From assembly GCA_017477205.1 (NCBI GenBank), contig JAFUXE010000028.1, forward strand, positions 1 to 23,344: a stretch of 23,344 bases of DNA, given 5' to 3'. The notes under the pieces were generated by a model. It worked only from the letters and a program-made list of their open reading frames with translations. It did no database searches and was not told the origin of the DNA. Position 1 is the stretch's first letter. Every line of letters starts with the position of its first letter. The stretch comes from Alloprevotella sp. Its GTDB lineage: Bacteria; Bacteroidota; Bacteroidia; Bacteroidales; Bacteroidaceae. This document shows, piece after piece, positions 1-7,379 of the stretch. The position numbers and the translations under genes were made by a program.

Positions 1-645
1 GGCAAGGGCAAGCTCATCGACGAACTGTTCGGCGAGTTCTGCGAGGGCCCCTTCATCCAGCCCACCGTCATCACGGACTACCCCGTGGAAATGTCGCCGC
101 TGACGAAGATGCACCGCTCAAAGCCCGGCCTGACGGAACGCTTCGAGCTGATGGTGAACGGAAAGGAACTGGCCAACGCCTACTCCGAGCTGAACGACCC
201 CATCGACCAGGAGGAACGCTTCGTGGAGCAGATGCGGCTCAGCGAAAAGGGCGACGACGAGGCCATGATCATCGACCACGACTTCCTGCGCGCCCTGCAA
301 TACGGCATGCCGCCGACGTTCGGCATCGGCATCGGCATAGACCGCCTGGTGATGCTGCTGACGGGCAAGTTCGCCATCGGCGAGGTGATGCTCTTCCCCC
401 AGATGAAGCCCGAAGCCCGCGCCCCGCGCGACAAGGCGGAGGCATACACGGCCGCCGGCATCCCCGGGGAGCTCGTGCCCGTCCTGCAGAAGGCGGGCTA
501 CAACCTCGCGGCAAGCCTCGCCGACGTGAACCCGCAGAAGGTGCAGCAGCAAATCGGCGAGCTGGCAAAGAAATACAAGAACATCGTCGAGATACAGCGC
601 CCCTCGCTCGAGGAGATTGCAGCTTGGCAGGAGAGACTAAAGTAA
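1..645 (+). CDS. lysS: lysyl-tRNA synthetase, class II (3' part, 5' end outside window)
   Basis: This is the C-terminal 214 residues of a class II LysRS, which charges tRNA-Lys with lysine in the cytoplasm. The frame is open from base 1, so the true start lies upstream and the GTG at 85 is internal. Visible family signatures are the catalytic-core stretch [13 protein letters not shown], the [12 protein letters not shown] segment, and class II motif 3 ([12 protein letters not shown]), whose Arg contacts ATP. After the usual LysRS ending around MLFPQMKPE there are about 75 further residues ([20 protein letters not shown] and on). This looks like the C-terminal extension found in Bacteroidota LysRS and resembles a small helical hairpin domain; that reading is from memory. 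The stop is only 9 nt before gpsA, which suggests co-transcription. The identification is secure. Confidence 0.96.
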   Translation, partial: GKGKLIDELFGEFCEGPFIQPTVITDYPVEMSPLTKMHRSKPGLTERFELMVNGKELANAYSELNDPIDQEERFVEQMRLSEKGDDEAMIIDHDFLRALQYGMPPTFGIGIGIDRLVMLLTGKFAIGEVMLFPQMKPEARAPRDKAEAYTAAGIPGELVPVLQKAGYNLAASLADVNPQKVQQQIGELAKKYKNIVEIQRPSLEEIAAWQERLK

Positions 646-654
646 GAAGCAGAC

Positions 655-1692
655 ATGTTAGGACGCATCGCCATACTGGGCAGCGGAAGCTGGGCAACCG
701 CCATAGCGAAAATCGTCCTTGAAGCCTTCAAGGCAAAGGGCGGACGCGCGCTGGGCTTGCCTGAGGGGACTCCGGCGGAGCCCCTCGTGTGGTACATGCG
801 GCGGCCGGAGACCATCGAGGAGTTCAAGCGCCTGGAGCACAATCCCTCCTACCTCTCCAGCGTACGCTTCGACACGTCGCGCATACACTTCACGAGCGAC
901 ATCAACGAGGCGGCGCGCATGGCGGACACGCTCATCTTCGTCACGCCATCGCCCTACCTGAAAAACCACCTCAAGCGCCTCAAGGTGCGCCTCACGGACA
1001 AGTTCATCGTCACAGCCATCAAGGGCATCATCCCCGAGGAGGAACTTGTCGTGAGCGAGTTCTTCCGCCAGGTGTACAACGTCCCGGACGGCAACCTGGC
1101 CGTCATCGGCGGGCCGAGCCACGCGGAGGAAGTGGCCTTCGGGCGACTCACCTACCTCACGATAGGCAGCACGAACCGCCAGCGGGCGGGAGAGTTTGCC
1201 GAACTCCTCGCCTCGCCCTACGTCAAGACGCGCACGTCCGACGACATCGTGGGCATCGAATATGCCTCCGTGCTGAAAAACGTCTATGCCATCGCCGCCG
1301 GCATCTGCGGAGGCCTGAAATACGGCGACAACTTCCAGGCCGTCCTCATGTCCAACGCCGTGCAGGAGACCAGCCGCTTCCTCCAGGCCGTCTATCCCAT
1401 TGACCGCAACGTCTATGAAAGCGTCTATCTCGGCGACCTGCTCGTCACGGGCTACTCCAACTTCTCGCGCAACCGCGTCTTCGGCACCATGATAGGACGA
1501 GGCTACAGCGTGAAGAGCGCGCAGATGGAGATGGAAATGATTGCGGAGGGATACTACGGCACGGCTACCATGAAGCAGCTAAACCGCCACTTCCACGTCA
1601 ATATGCCCATCCTCGACGCCGTCTATAACATCCTCTACGAACGCATCCCGCCCAGCGTGGAAATCAAGCTGCTCACGGAATCGTTCCGATAG
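655..1692 (+). CDS. gpsA: NAD(P)-dependent glycerol-3-phosphate dehydrogenase
   Basis: GpsA reduces dihydroxyacetone phosphate to sn-glycerol-3-phosphate, the backbone for phospholipid synthesis, in the cytoplasm. The 345-residue product starts with a Rossmann dinucleotide motif (AILGSGSWATA, residues 6-16). It contains VIGGPSHAEEVA and the substrate-binding/catalytic Lys region EYASVLKNVYAIAAG, followed by LGDLLVTGYSNFSRNR, all hallmarks of the family. Compared with typical GpsA there is an extra Gly/Pro-containing stretch (about residues 22-40, KAKGGRALGLPEGTPAEP) between the first helix and the second strand of the Rossmann fold. The ATG at 655 is the only start that keeps the complete nucleotide-binding motif. 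The gene lies 9 nt after lysS and is probably in the same transcript. Confidence 0.96.
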   Translation: MLGRIAILGSGSWATAIAKIVLEAFKAKGGRALGLPEGTPAEPLVWYMRRPETIEEFKRLEHNPSYLSSVRFDTSRIHFTSDINEAARMADTLIFVTPSPYLKNHLKRLKVRLTDKFIVTAIKGIIPEEELVVSEFFRQVYNVPDGNLAVIGGPSHAEEVAFGRLTYLTIGSTNRQRAGEFAELLASPYVKTRTSDDIVGIEYASVLKNVYAIAAGICGGLKYGDNFQAVLMSNAVQETSRFLQAVYPIDRNVYESVYLGDLLVTGYSNFSRNRVFGTMIGRGYSVKSAQMEMEMIAEGYYGTATMKQLNRHFHVNMPILDAVYNILYERIPPSVEIKLLTESFR

Positions 1693-1769
1693 GCACAGCC
1701 CAGGACACAGCCCCGAACAACGAAAAAGCAAAAACCAACAATCCATAAACAAAAAAAACGCTTACCATC

Positions 1770-2246
1770 ATGAAGAAAGTATTTGCCGCGCTGCTCGTAT
1801 TCTTCGCAGCCATCAGCGCCAACGCACAGTTCACGGAAGGGACAAAGTACATCGGCACATCCCTCACGAACCTCGGCACCTCCTACAACACGAAGTCCAA
1901 GTTCCGCTTCGGCGTCAGCGCAGAAGGCGGCTATTTCTTTGCCGACAACTGGATGGCAAAGGCATACGCCGGCTACGAGCACCAGAAGCACGTTGACAAC
2001 TTCAACATCGGCGCAGGCGTGCGCTACCACATCCTCCAGAACGGCCTCTTCCTCGGCGCAGGCGCAGAGTTTGCCCACTTCTCCCCGAAGGCCAACGACC
2101 TGCTCATTCCCGTGGAAATCGGCTACACGTACTACGTCAACCACTACCTCGCCGTAGAGCCCGCCGTGTACTACAAGATGAGCACGAACGACTTCAGCGA
2201 CGGCAGCACGGTAGGCCTGAAAATCGGACTCGGCTTCTACTTCTAA
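1770..2246 (+). CDS. small outer-membrane beta-barrel protein
   Basis: The 158-residue product has a clear Sec signal peptide (MKKVFAALLVFFAAISANA, cleavage before QFTEG). The rest consists of short alternating amphipathic strands rich in Tyr, Phe and Gly (EGGYFFADNWMAKAYAGYEH, GLFLGAGAEFAHF, IGYTYYVNHYLAVEPAVYY). It ends in Phe (KIGLGFYF), the usual last-strand signal for outer-membrane insertion by the BAM complex. Size and pattern fit an 8-stranded barrel of the OmpX/OmpW-like 'outer membrane beta-barrel' superfamily. The exact function cannot be told from the sequence. It sits 77 nt after gpsA in an A-rich leader with no TAnnTTTG box that I can see, so it may be read from the lysS-gpsA transcript. 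Confidence 0.85.
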   Translation: MKKVFAALLVFFAAISANAQFTEGTKYIGTSLTNLGTSYNTKSKFRFGVSAEGGYFFADNWMAKAYAGYEHQKHVDNFNIGAGVRYHILQNGLFLGAGAEFAHFSPKANDLLIPVEIGYTYYVNHYLAVEPAVYYKMSTNDFSDGSTVGLKIGLGFYF

Positions 2247-2259
2247 GTTAACGAGTTAA

Positions 2260-2314
2260 CGAGTGACGAGTGACGAGTTTGCTGCGCAGCAAAGGGCTTG
2301 TCACCCGCCACTTG
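2260..2314 (+). repeat. large imperfect hairpin with a 16-bp perfect palindrome at its tip
   Basis: The 16-mer TTTGCTGCGCAGCAAA (2278-2293) is a perfect palindrome. It is flanked by arms 2260-2277 and 2297-2314 that match as inverted repeats at 14 of 18 positions, all four mismatches being transitions. Just upstream, GTTAACGA is repeated in tandem (2247-2262) and GAGTGAC-type units also recur. The element lies between the barrel gene and thiL. It could be a processing or attenuation hairpin, or a dispersed REP-like element. Confidence 0.6.
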
Positions 2315-2331
2315 CCACATACAACGGACAC

Positions 2332-3360
2332 ATGAACATATCCGAACTGGGTGAATTTGGGCTCATCGACCACCTGACGCAGGACATCAAGCCACAAAAC
2401 GCCTCCACGCTCAAGGGCGTGGGCGACGACTGCGCCGTACTCTCCTACCCCGACCGCCGGGTGCTCGTCACCAGCGACATGCTGATGGAGGGCATTCACT
2501 TCGACCTCGTCTATACGCCGCTGAAACACCTCGGTTACAAGGCGGCGCAGGTGAACTTCTCCGACGTCTATGCCATGAACGGCACGCCGCGCCAGCTCGT
2601 CGTCTCCGTTGCCGTCGGCCGTCGCTTCCAGGTGGAACATCTTGAGGACTTCTACGCCGGGCTGCGCCTGGCTTGCGAACAGCACGGGGTGGACATCGTG
2701 GGCGGCGACACGTGCAGCTCGCTGACGGGACTTGCCATCAGCATCACGTGCATCGGCGAAGCCCGCGAGGAGGACATCGTCTATCGCAGCGGCGCGCAGC
2801 TGAACGACCTGGTATGCGTGAGCGGGAACCTCGGCGCCGCCTACATGGGACTGCAACTGATGGAACGCGAAAAGAAAGTGTTCCAGAGCCGCCCCGCCAC
2901 GGACGTAGAAGCCGCGCAGCCCGACTTCTCGGGCCACGAATACCTCATCGAACGCCTCCTGAAACCTGAAGCCCGCCGCGACATCGTCCAGCAGCTTCGC
3001 GAGGCAGGCATACGGCCGACAGCCATGATGGACGTCAGCGACGGACTCTCCTCGGAGATGCTCCACGTCTGCAAGGCCTCCGGCTGCGGATGCCGCATCT
3101 ACGAAGAGCACCTCCCCCTTGACTACCAGACAGCCCTCTGCGCCGAGGAGTTCAACATGAACGTGACGACCTGCGCCCTGAACGGCGGCGAGGACTACGA
3201 ACTCCTCTTCACCGTACCCCTGACGGACTACGAACGCGTTTCCCGGCTGAAGGACGTCCGCGTCATCGGCTCCATCACGAAGCCCGAGCTCGGCAGCATC
3301 CTCGTCACGCGCGACGGGCAGGAGTTCCCCTTGCAGGCACAGGGCTTCAAGGCTTTTTAG
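2332..3360 (+). CDS. thiL: thiamine-monophosphate kinase
   Basis: ThiL phosphorylates thiamine monophosphate to thiamine diphosphate with ATP, the last step of cofactor B1 synthesis. The 343-residue product shows the AIR-synthase/ThiL-like signatures in order. These are GELGLIDHL-type N-terminus (ELGEFGLIDHL), the Mg/ATP motif KGVGDDCAVL, the substrate motif VTSDMLMEGIHFDL, VGGDTCSS, MDVSDGLSSEM and the C-terminal NGGEDYELLFTV. The frame is open 69 nt further upstream, but those 23 codons lie inside the hairpin element and have no family resemblance. The ATG at 2332, which begins directly at MNISELGEFG, is therefore the start. No other thi genes are in the window. It is 35 nt ahead of the LRR lipoprotein gene. 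Confidence 0.95.
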   Translation: MNISELGEFGLIDHLTQDIKPQNASTLKGVGDDCAVLSYPDRRVLVTSDMLMEGIHFDLVYTPLKHLGYKAAQVNFSDVYAMNGTPRQLVVSVAVGRRFQVEHLEDFYAGLRLACEQHGVDIVGGDTCSSLTGLAISITCIGEAREEDIVYRSGAQLNDLVCVSGNLGAAYMGLQLMEREKKVFQSRPATDVEAAQPDFSGHEYLIERLLKPEARRDIVQQLREAGIRPTAMMDVSDGLSSEMLHVCKASGCGCRIYEEHLPLDYQTALCAEEFNMNVTTCALNGGEDYELLFTVPLTDYERVSRLKDVRVIGSITKPELGSILVTRDGQEFPLQAQGFKAF

Positions 3361-3395
3361 CTACACTTTAAAACCCAAAAGCACATTCAACGACA

Positions 3396-4658
3396 ATGAA
3401 AAGAACAAAAATCTGGTTCCTCGCCTTGCTCGCCATCGCGCTTCCCTTGGCAATATCCTGCGGCAGCAACGATGACGAAGAGGACTTTACGGAAGAAGCC
3501 ATCGACTTCAGCACCATCACGGGCAACACGATTACGCTCACAAAGAGCGACAAGAAGGACGGGAAGTACTTCTACGGAAACCTGTACTACAAGATTCCCG
3601 GGAAATCCAAGCAGCAGATATGGGTCGTAGGTGCAGAAGAAGACATTACCTATGCCACAATACCCGCCTTCGTCCTTATCGACGGGAAGAAGTACGCGTG
3701 CACGCGCATAGACGATCGTGCCTTTCAACTCTGTAAAGGACTGCGCGAGATAGAGATCCCGAATAGCGTGCAGTCGATAGGCACGTATGCATTCTTTAGC
3801 TGCGAAGCGCTCACGGGCGTGACGATAGCCTCCAGCGTGAAAGAATTTGACGAAGCAGTTTTCCGTGACTGCACAGCCTTGAAGTCCATCGAGCTTCCTG
3901 CCGAGGCCACGTTGGGCGAACGGATGTTTGCGGGATGCAGCGCGCTGACGCTTGTACGATTGCCCGAAAAGCTCAAGGTTCTTCCCGGATACATCTTCAG
4001 AGACTGCACGAGCCTGAAGACCGCTATACTTCCATCCGGTCTGCAAGAAATAGGCCCTTGGGCATTTTATGAATGTACCGCCCTTCAGAGCCTGACGATT
4101 CCCGGCGGAGTGACGTCGATAGGAAAACGCGTGTTCTATAACTGCTCCGCGTTGACCTCCATTGTAATGCCGGCAGAATTGACGAATTTGGGCGAATCCG
4201 CTCTCCGTGGATGCACAAGCCTCACGTCCATAACCTTCCCGAAGAACCTCACCAAGCTGGATATTTTCACGTTCGAAAACTGCACAAGCCTAAAGTCTGT
4301 GACGCTGCCGGAGAATCTTGAGGAGATAGGCGATTTTGCGTTCCGAAATTGCACAAGCCTAAAGTCTGTGACGCTGCCGGACAATCTTGAGGAGATAGGC
4401 AGTTTTGCGTTTGAAAACTGCCCAGAACTCCCCTCCATAACGCTTCCCGCAAGCCTCAGGAAGATTGGTAACGGTTCCTTCAGGTTGTGCGACCTGCTGA
4501 CCACCGTCCATTGCAAAGCTTCCTATCCGCCCACGATAACGATAACCTCGTTCGACGATGAAATCAAGAAGACGCTCTACGTCCCCAAGGACAGCGCGCC
4601 GCTCTACAAAGACGCCAACTATTGGAGCAGGTTCTTCGGCACAATACTGACGGAATAA
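3396..4658 (+). CDS. BspA-type leucine-rich-repeat surface lipoprotein
   Basis: The 420-residue product begins with a lipoprotein signal (LPLAISC, lipidation at Cys22). The Cys is followed by the acidic run GSNDDEED, which resembles the Bacteroidota lipoprotein export signal that sends lipoproteins to the cell surface. From about residue 90 to 390 it consists of 23-residue LRR_5 (BspA/Treponema) repeats of the form C.sL.sitLP..l..Ig..aF. The C-terminus (KTLYVPKDSAPLYKDANYW) is the usual cap of BspA-like proteins. Known relatives bind host matrix proteins or take part in coaggregation; the ligand here is unknown. Repeat units at residues 296-318 and 319-341 are nearly identical. The GC content looks lower than in the neighbouring genes. 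It is probably co-transcribed with thiL, since the gap is 35 nt and no promoter is visible. Confidence 0.9.
   Translation: MKRTKIWFLALLAIALPLAISCGSNDDEEDFTEEAIDFSTITGNTITLTKSDKKDGKYFYGNLYYKIPGKSKQQIWVVGAEEDITYATIPAFVLIDGKKYACTRIDDRAFQLCKGLREIEIPNSVQSIGTYAFFSCEALTGVTIASSVKEFDEAVFRDCTALKSIELPAEATLGERMFAGCSALTLVRLPEKLKVLPGYIFRDCTSLKTAILPSGLQEIGPWAFYECTALQSLTIPGGVTSIGKRVFYNCSALTSIVMPAELTNLGESALRGCTSLTSITFPKNLTKLDIFTFENCTSLKSVTLPENLEEIGDFAFRNCTSLKSVTLPDNLEEIGSFAFENCPELPSITLPASLRKIGNGSFRLCDLLTTVHCKASYPPTITITSFDDEIKKTLYVPKDSAPLYKDANYWSRFFGTILTE
4281..4418 (+). repeat. 69-nt tandem duplication inside the LRR lipoprotein gene
   Basis: Units 4281-4349 and 4350-4418 each encode one 23-residue LRR starting at CTSLKSVTLP. 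They agree at 62 of 69 nucleotides by my count, and the first 32 nt are identical, including synonymous positions. This points to a recent duplication or gene conversion. Confidence 0.85.
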
Positions 4659-4687
4659 GGAAAGGTCAAAGGAAAGATAAAACGAAA

Positions 4688-4725
4688 AATAGAGGTATGT
4701 CCCAAGAATGGAACATACCTCTATT
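4688..4725 (-). terminator. intrinsic terminator between convergent genes
   Basis: A perfect 13-bp inverted repeat (AATAGAGGTATGT at 4688-4700, complement at 4713-4725) has a 12-nt loop. On the minus strand the stem is followed by ATTTTTCGTTTTA, a good U-tract, so it most clearly terminates the DUF3737 transcript. On the plus strand it is followed by AT-rich sequence and could also end the LRR transcript. Confidence 0.8.
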
Positions 4726-4763
4726 ATATATAATAATGTGTAGGAAGGACAAGCCGGAAAGGC

Positions 4764-5618
4764 TCAGCATCCCGTCTCCACAATCTGGCAAGCCTCGCGG
4801 GGGCTGCGGGCAAAGGCATCATAGGTAATGCGGCCCACAGAGCCGCACTCAATACGCCCGGCAAGCGGATTCTTAATCTCGGCAACATGGCCGCGTATCG
4901 TAGCATGCACCTCACTGTCCTCAAAGATGCGGTCGCAGGCGGCGTCGAAGGTGCAGTCCTCCAGCACGAGGTTCTTGCAATAGCAAAGCGGCTGTTCACC
5001 CGCTATATGGCAACGCACAAGGCGCAGGTTCTTGGAATGCCAGCCGAGGTACTCGCCGTCAAGCACGGAGTCGTAGACCGTCACGTTCTCCGTTTCCCAG
5101 AAGGAATCCTTCGTCACGATGCGCGCATTTCTGACAACGGCATTCTTCACGTACTGAAAGACGTACTTCGAGTCGCTTTCGAGGCCGTCCACGTCCACAT
5201 CCTCACAGAACATGACGGGATAGGTGCCTTCGTGCAGCTTCACGTCGCGCAGCTTCAGGCCCTTTACGCGCCAGAAGGTCTCGTCGGCATCGTTAATGGT
5301 GACGTTGCGGAGCGTCAGTCCGTTCATCTCGCGGAAAAACTTCGGGCCGTCTATCGTACAATCCTCCATCGTCATCTCATTGGAATACCAGATGGCCGAA
5401 CGCGAACCCGGAGCAAAGTAGCAGTTTCGGATATGGCTGCCATCCACATGCCACCAAGGGTACTTGCCGAAGAACTCGCAGCCCTCGGCCTCGAGGTTCT
5501 GGCAGCACTTGATGCCGCTCTCGCCGTCCACAATTTTTATGTTCTCAAGGCGCGTGTCCCGAATGCCAAACAAGGGGCGCTCGCCGCCAAACGTTTCGTC
5601 TTTAATCAGTCTTTTCAT
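4764..5618 (-). CDS. DUF3737 family right-handed beta-helix protein
   Basis: The 284-residue product starts at MKRLIKDETFGGERPLFG and is made of short repeating strands (LENIKIVDGE, LEAEGCEFFG, MEDCTIDG, LTLRNVTIND, LKLRDVKLHEG, LVLEDCTFDA). This is the ladder pattern of a right-handed parallel beta-helix. The opening and the phrases GKYPWWH and SAIWYSNEMTMEDC match my memory of the DUF3737 family, whose function is unknown. No signal peptide is seen, so it is probably cytoplasmic. There are many Trp, Cys and His residues along the coil face. It is the last gene of a minus-strand group after the MATE transporter (77-nt gap containing two hairpins) and ends at a strong terminator. ATG 5618 is the natural start. 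Confidence 0.88.
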   Translation of the reverse strand: MKRLIKDETFGGERPLFGIRDTRLENIKIVDGESGIKCCQNLEAEGCEFFGKYPWWHVDGSHIRNCYFAPGSRSAIWYSNEMTMEDCTIDGPKFFREMNGLTLRNVTINDADETFWRVKGLKLRDVKLHEGTYPVMFCEDVDVDGLESDSKYVFQYVKNAVVRNARIVTKDSFWETENVTVYDSVLDGEYLGWHSKNLRLVRCHIAGEQPLCYCKNLVLEDCTFDAACDRIFEDSEVHATIRGHVAEIKNPLAGRIECGSVGRITYDAFARSPREACQIVETGC

Positions 5619-5634
5619 TTTTCAGGTTTTCAGA

Positions 5635-5687
5635 ATAATTGGAATTATCGGAGTATTCGGAGCTCTCAGAATGCTCTGAGGACTCCG
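5635..5687 (-). repeat. two back-to-back hairpins in the MATE-DUF3737 spacer
   Basis: The first inverted repeat is ATAATT-gg-AATTAT (5635-5648). The second spans 5658-5687: CGGAG-ct-CTCAGA-atgc-TCTGAG-ga-CTCCG, giving 11 bp of stem with a 2x2 internal loop. Neither is followed by a clear U-tract. They may be an mRNA processing, stability or partial-termination element setting DUF3737 levels relative to the transporter. Confidence 0.5.
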
Positions 5688-5695
5688 GGATATTT

Positions 5696-7138
5696 TCAAC
5701 TTTCCTTCGGCAGCCACGCACGGGTGCGCAGGCGAAGCAGGAAGATGAGGCCGCGGAAGCTCAGCTCCACAGCCATTGCCGTCCATACGCCGTTCAAGCC
5801 CATCTGGCCGACAAGAAGGAGTGCCAGCGTGATACGCACGCCCCACATGGAGGCAAGGTTCATCAGGGCCGCCACCTTCGTGGAGCCCGCGCCGACAAAG
5901 GCACCGTGGCACACGATGGCCGCACCGAACATCGGCTCGGCAAAGGCTTCTATCCGAAGGGCGCTGGCACCGAGGTCTATAATCTCCTGCTGTGGCGTCA
6001 TGATGGCCATCACGGCATCAGCACCGACATACAGCACAATGCCCATAAGGCCCATGATGCTCATCACCATCAGGACGCTCACTCCCGCCAACCGCCGCGC
6101 CATGCCGCCACGCTTGGCACCCACGCTTTGGCCGACCAGCGTCGTGGCGGCATCGCTGATACCATAGCCGGGCATATAGCAAATGCTCTCCGCCGTGACC
6201 GCCAGCGAGTTGGCGGCAATAGCAAAGGCACCCAGCGGAGCCACGATGACCGTAACGAATATCTGTGCACAGCTCATCAACGTATGCTGCACACCAATGG
6301 GAATGCCTATGCCAAGGGCCGTACGTACCGTCTGCCACGAAGGACGGAAGGCACGCCAGCCGTCCCAGCGCTCGCCCCAGATGCGCAGCGGCCCCTGGCG
6401 GCGGAATATGAGCAGCGTCATCCATACGGACACGATGACGAACGCCAAAGCCGTACCCAATGCCGCACCTGCCACGCCAAGGCCTGCGCCGGGCATCGTC
6501 AGCGTGATGCCTGCCACCGATACTTCGCGCGTGGGGAAGATAAGCAGGAAGTTCAGCACCACATCCAGCAGGCCGAGCAAGGCCTCCATGATGCTGGGTG
6601 TACGTATGTCGCCGGCGCAGCGCAACACGCCGGCGCTGAGCTGGTTGAGAATCATGAACGGCGTGCAGCAGGAGAACAGCAGGAAGTACGTGGAGGCATC
6701 CTCGCGGATTTCCTCGCCGCCACCCAGCCATACGGGAAGTACGCCGCTCAGAGCCACACCCGCCAAACCGAGCAGGGCGGCGAACACCAGGGCCGTCGTA
6801 TATCCCTCGCGCATGACGTTACGCGCTCCCAGGTCATCCTTTGCCCCGATGCGATGCGCCACCTGTACGTAGAAACCCGTTGCCAGCGCGCCGGTAAGGC
6901 CGCCGAAGAGCCACAGCGTCGTCTCCACCAAGCCCACGCTGGCAGCCTCGTTGGAGCCAAGGTGACCCACCATCGCCGCATCAATGAAGAACATCAGGAT
7001 GTTGGCAATCTGGGCCAGCATCGCCGGCAGCGAAAGCTGGAACACAAGCGATGCCTGCTGGCGCCGCGAGAGGTTCCTGCCCTCTCTGAGCAACGCCAGC
7101 AAACGCTCGGAAGTCCGCATGGTTCTGGTGCTACGCAT
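5696..7138 (-). CDS. MATE family multidrug/Na+ (H+) efflux transporter
   Basis: This is an inner-membrane transporter of about 480 residues with around 12 hydrophobic segments in two homologous halves, the MatE fold. Recognisable stretches are LSLPAMLAQIANILMFFIDA, VGHLGSNEAASVGL, the second-half GIGIPIGVQHTLMS, and MPGYGISDAATTLVGQSVGA, a conserved MATE signature. Members export cationic drugs, dyes or metabolites in exchange for Na+ or H+; the substrate cannot be predicted here. The frame is open to 7186, but that would overlap the upstream small gene. ATG 7138 lies 11 nt after that gene's stop and has AAAGG just before it. ATG 7120 is a further alternative. The gene sits between the small Gly-rich protein gene and the DUF3737 gene. 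Confidence 0.92.
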   Translation of the reverse strand: MRSTRTMRTSERLLALLREGRNLSRRQQASLVFQLSLPAMLAQIANILMFFIDAAMVGHLGSNEAASVGLVETTLWLFGGLTGALATGFYVQVAHRIGAKDDLGARNVMREGYTTALVFAALLGLAGVALSGVLPVWLGGGEEIREDASTYFLLFSCCTPFMILNQLSAGVLRCAGDIRTPSIMEALLGLLDVVLNFLLIFPTREVSVAGITLTMPGAGLGVAGAALGTALAFVIVSVWMTLLIFRRQGPLRIWGERWDGWRAFRPSWQTVRTALGIGIPIGVQHTLMSCAQIFVTVIVAPLGAFAIAANSLAVTAESICYMPGYGISDAATTLVGQSVGAKRGGMARRLAGVSVLMVMSIMGLMGIVLYVGADAVMAIMTPQQEIIDLGASALRIEAFAEPMFGAAIVCHGAFVGAGSTKVAALMNLASMWGVRITLALLLVGQMGLNGVWTAMAVELSFRGLIFLLRLRTRAWLPKES

Positions 7139-7149
7139 TTCCTTTCGTT

Positions 7150-7359
7150 TTAATCCTCCCAAAAGCCATCGGAACTGGCGTCCCATGCAAACTCACGCGA
7201 ACGGGCTTCGGAGCCGCCGCCCGTATCGCCGCCGCCACCGCCGAAGCCGATGCCACTACCTCCGGAACTATCGCCCACGTCCTGCACGCTGCTGCCCAGC
7301 AGCTGCGCCTCCGGGCTTATACACACTATGTCCTGGGCCGGTTTCCTGTATATCTTCAT
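7150..7359 (-). CDS. small Gly-rich hypothetical protein
   Basis: A 69-residue product with two parts. The N-terminal segment MKIYRKPAQDIVCISPEAQL is leader-like. It is followed by LLGSSVQDV, a Gly-rich run (residues about 33-50, with GFGGGGGDTGGGS) and an acidic aromatic end (FAWDASSDGFWED). I do not recognise a named domain. Short Bacteroidales proteins with an MKxYxxP opening, a hydrophobic V/I stretch and a Gly/Asp-rich tail are familiar to me, but their role is not. It lies in a tight gene group: 20 nt after the M6/endonuclease gene and 11 nt before the MATE start. There is no classic signal peptide. The spacing and a plausible ATG support a real gene. It could be an accessory or secreted peptide, or simply a small cytoplasmic protein. 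Confidence 0.65.
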   Translation of the reverse strand: MKIYRKPAQDIVCISPEAQLLGSSVQDVGDSSGGSGIGFGGGGGDTGGGSEARSREFAWDASSDGFWED

Positions 7360-7379
7360 TGTCTTTGTATTCTGGAGAC

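Noticed and set aside
2263..2331. Upstream extension of thiL
   Set aside because: The extra codons lie in the repeat/hairpin element and do not resemble ThiL; family similarity begins at the ATG at 2332.
2247..2331. TPP riboswitch upstream of thiL
   Set aside because: The conserved CUGAGA and other TPP-aptamer core motifs are not visible; the structure is a simple hairpin with tandem repeats.
4887..6167. 426-residue plus-strand frame opposite DUF3737 and MATE
   Set aside because: It runs across two real minus-strand genes and their spacer and has no family resemblance.
5639..7153. 504-residue plus-strand frame opposite the MATE gene
   Set aside because: It is His/Arg/Gln-rich text without hydrophobic core or motif, while the opposite strand encodes clear transporter helices.
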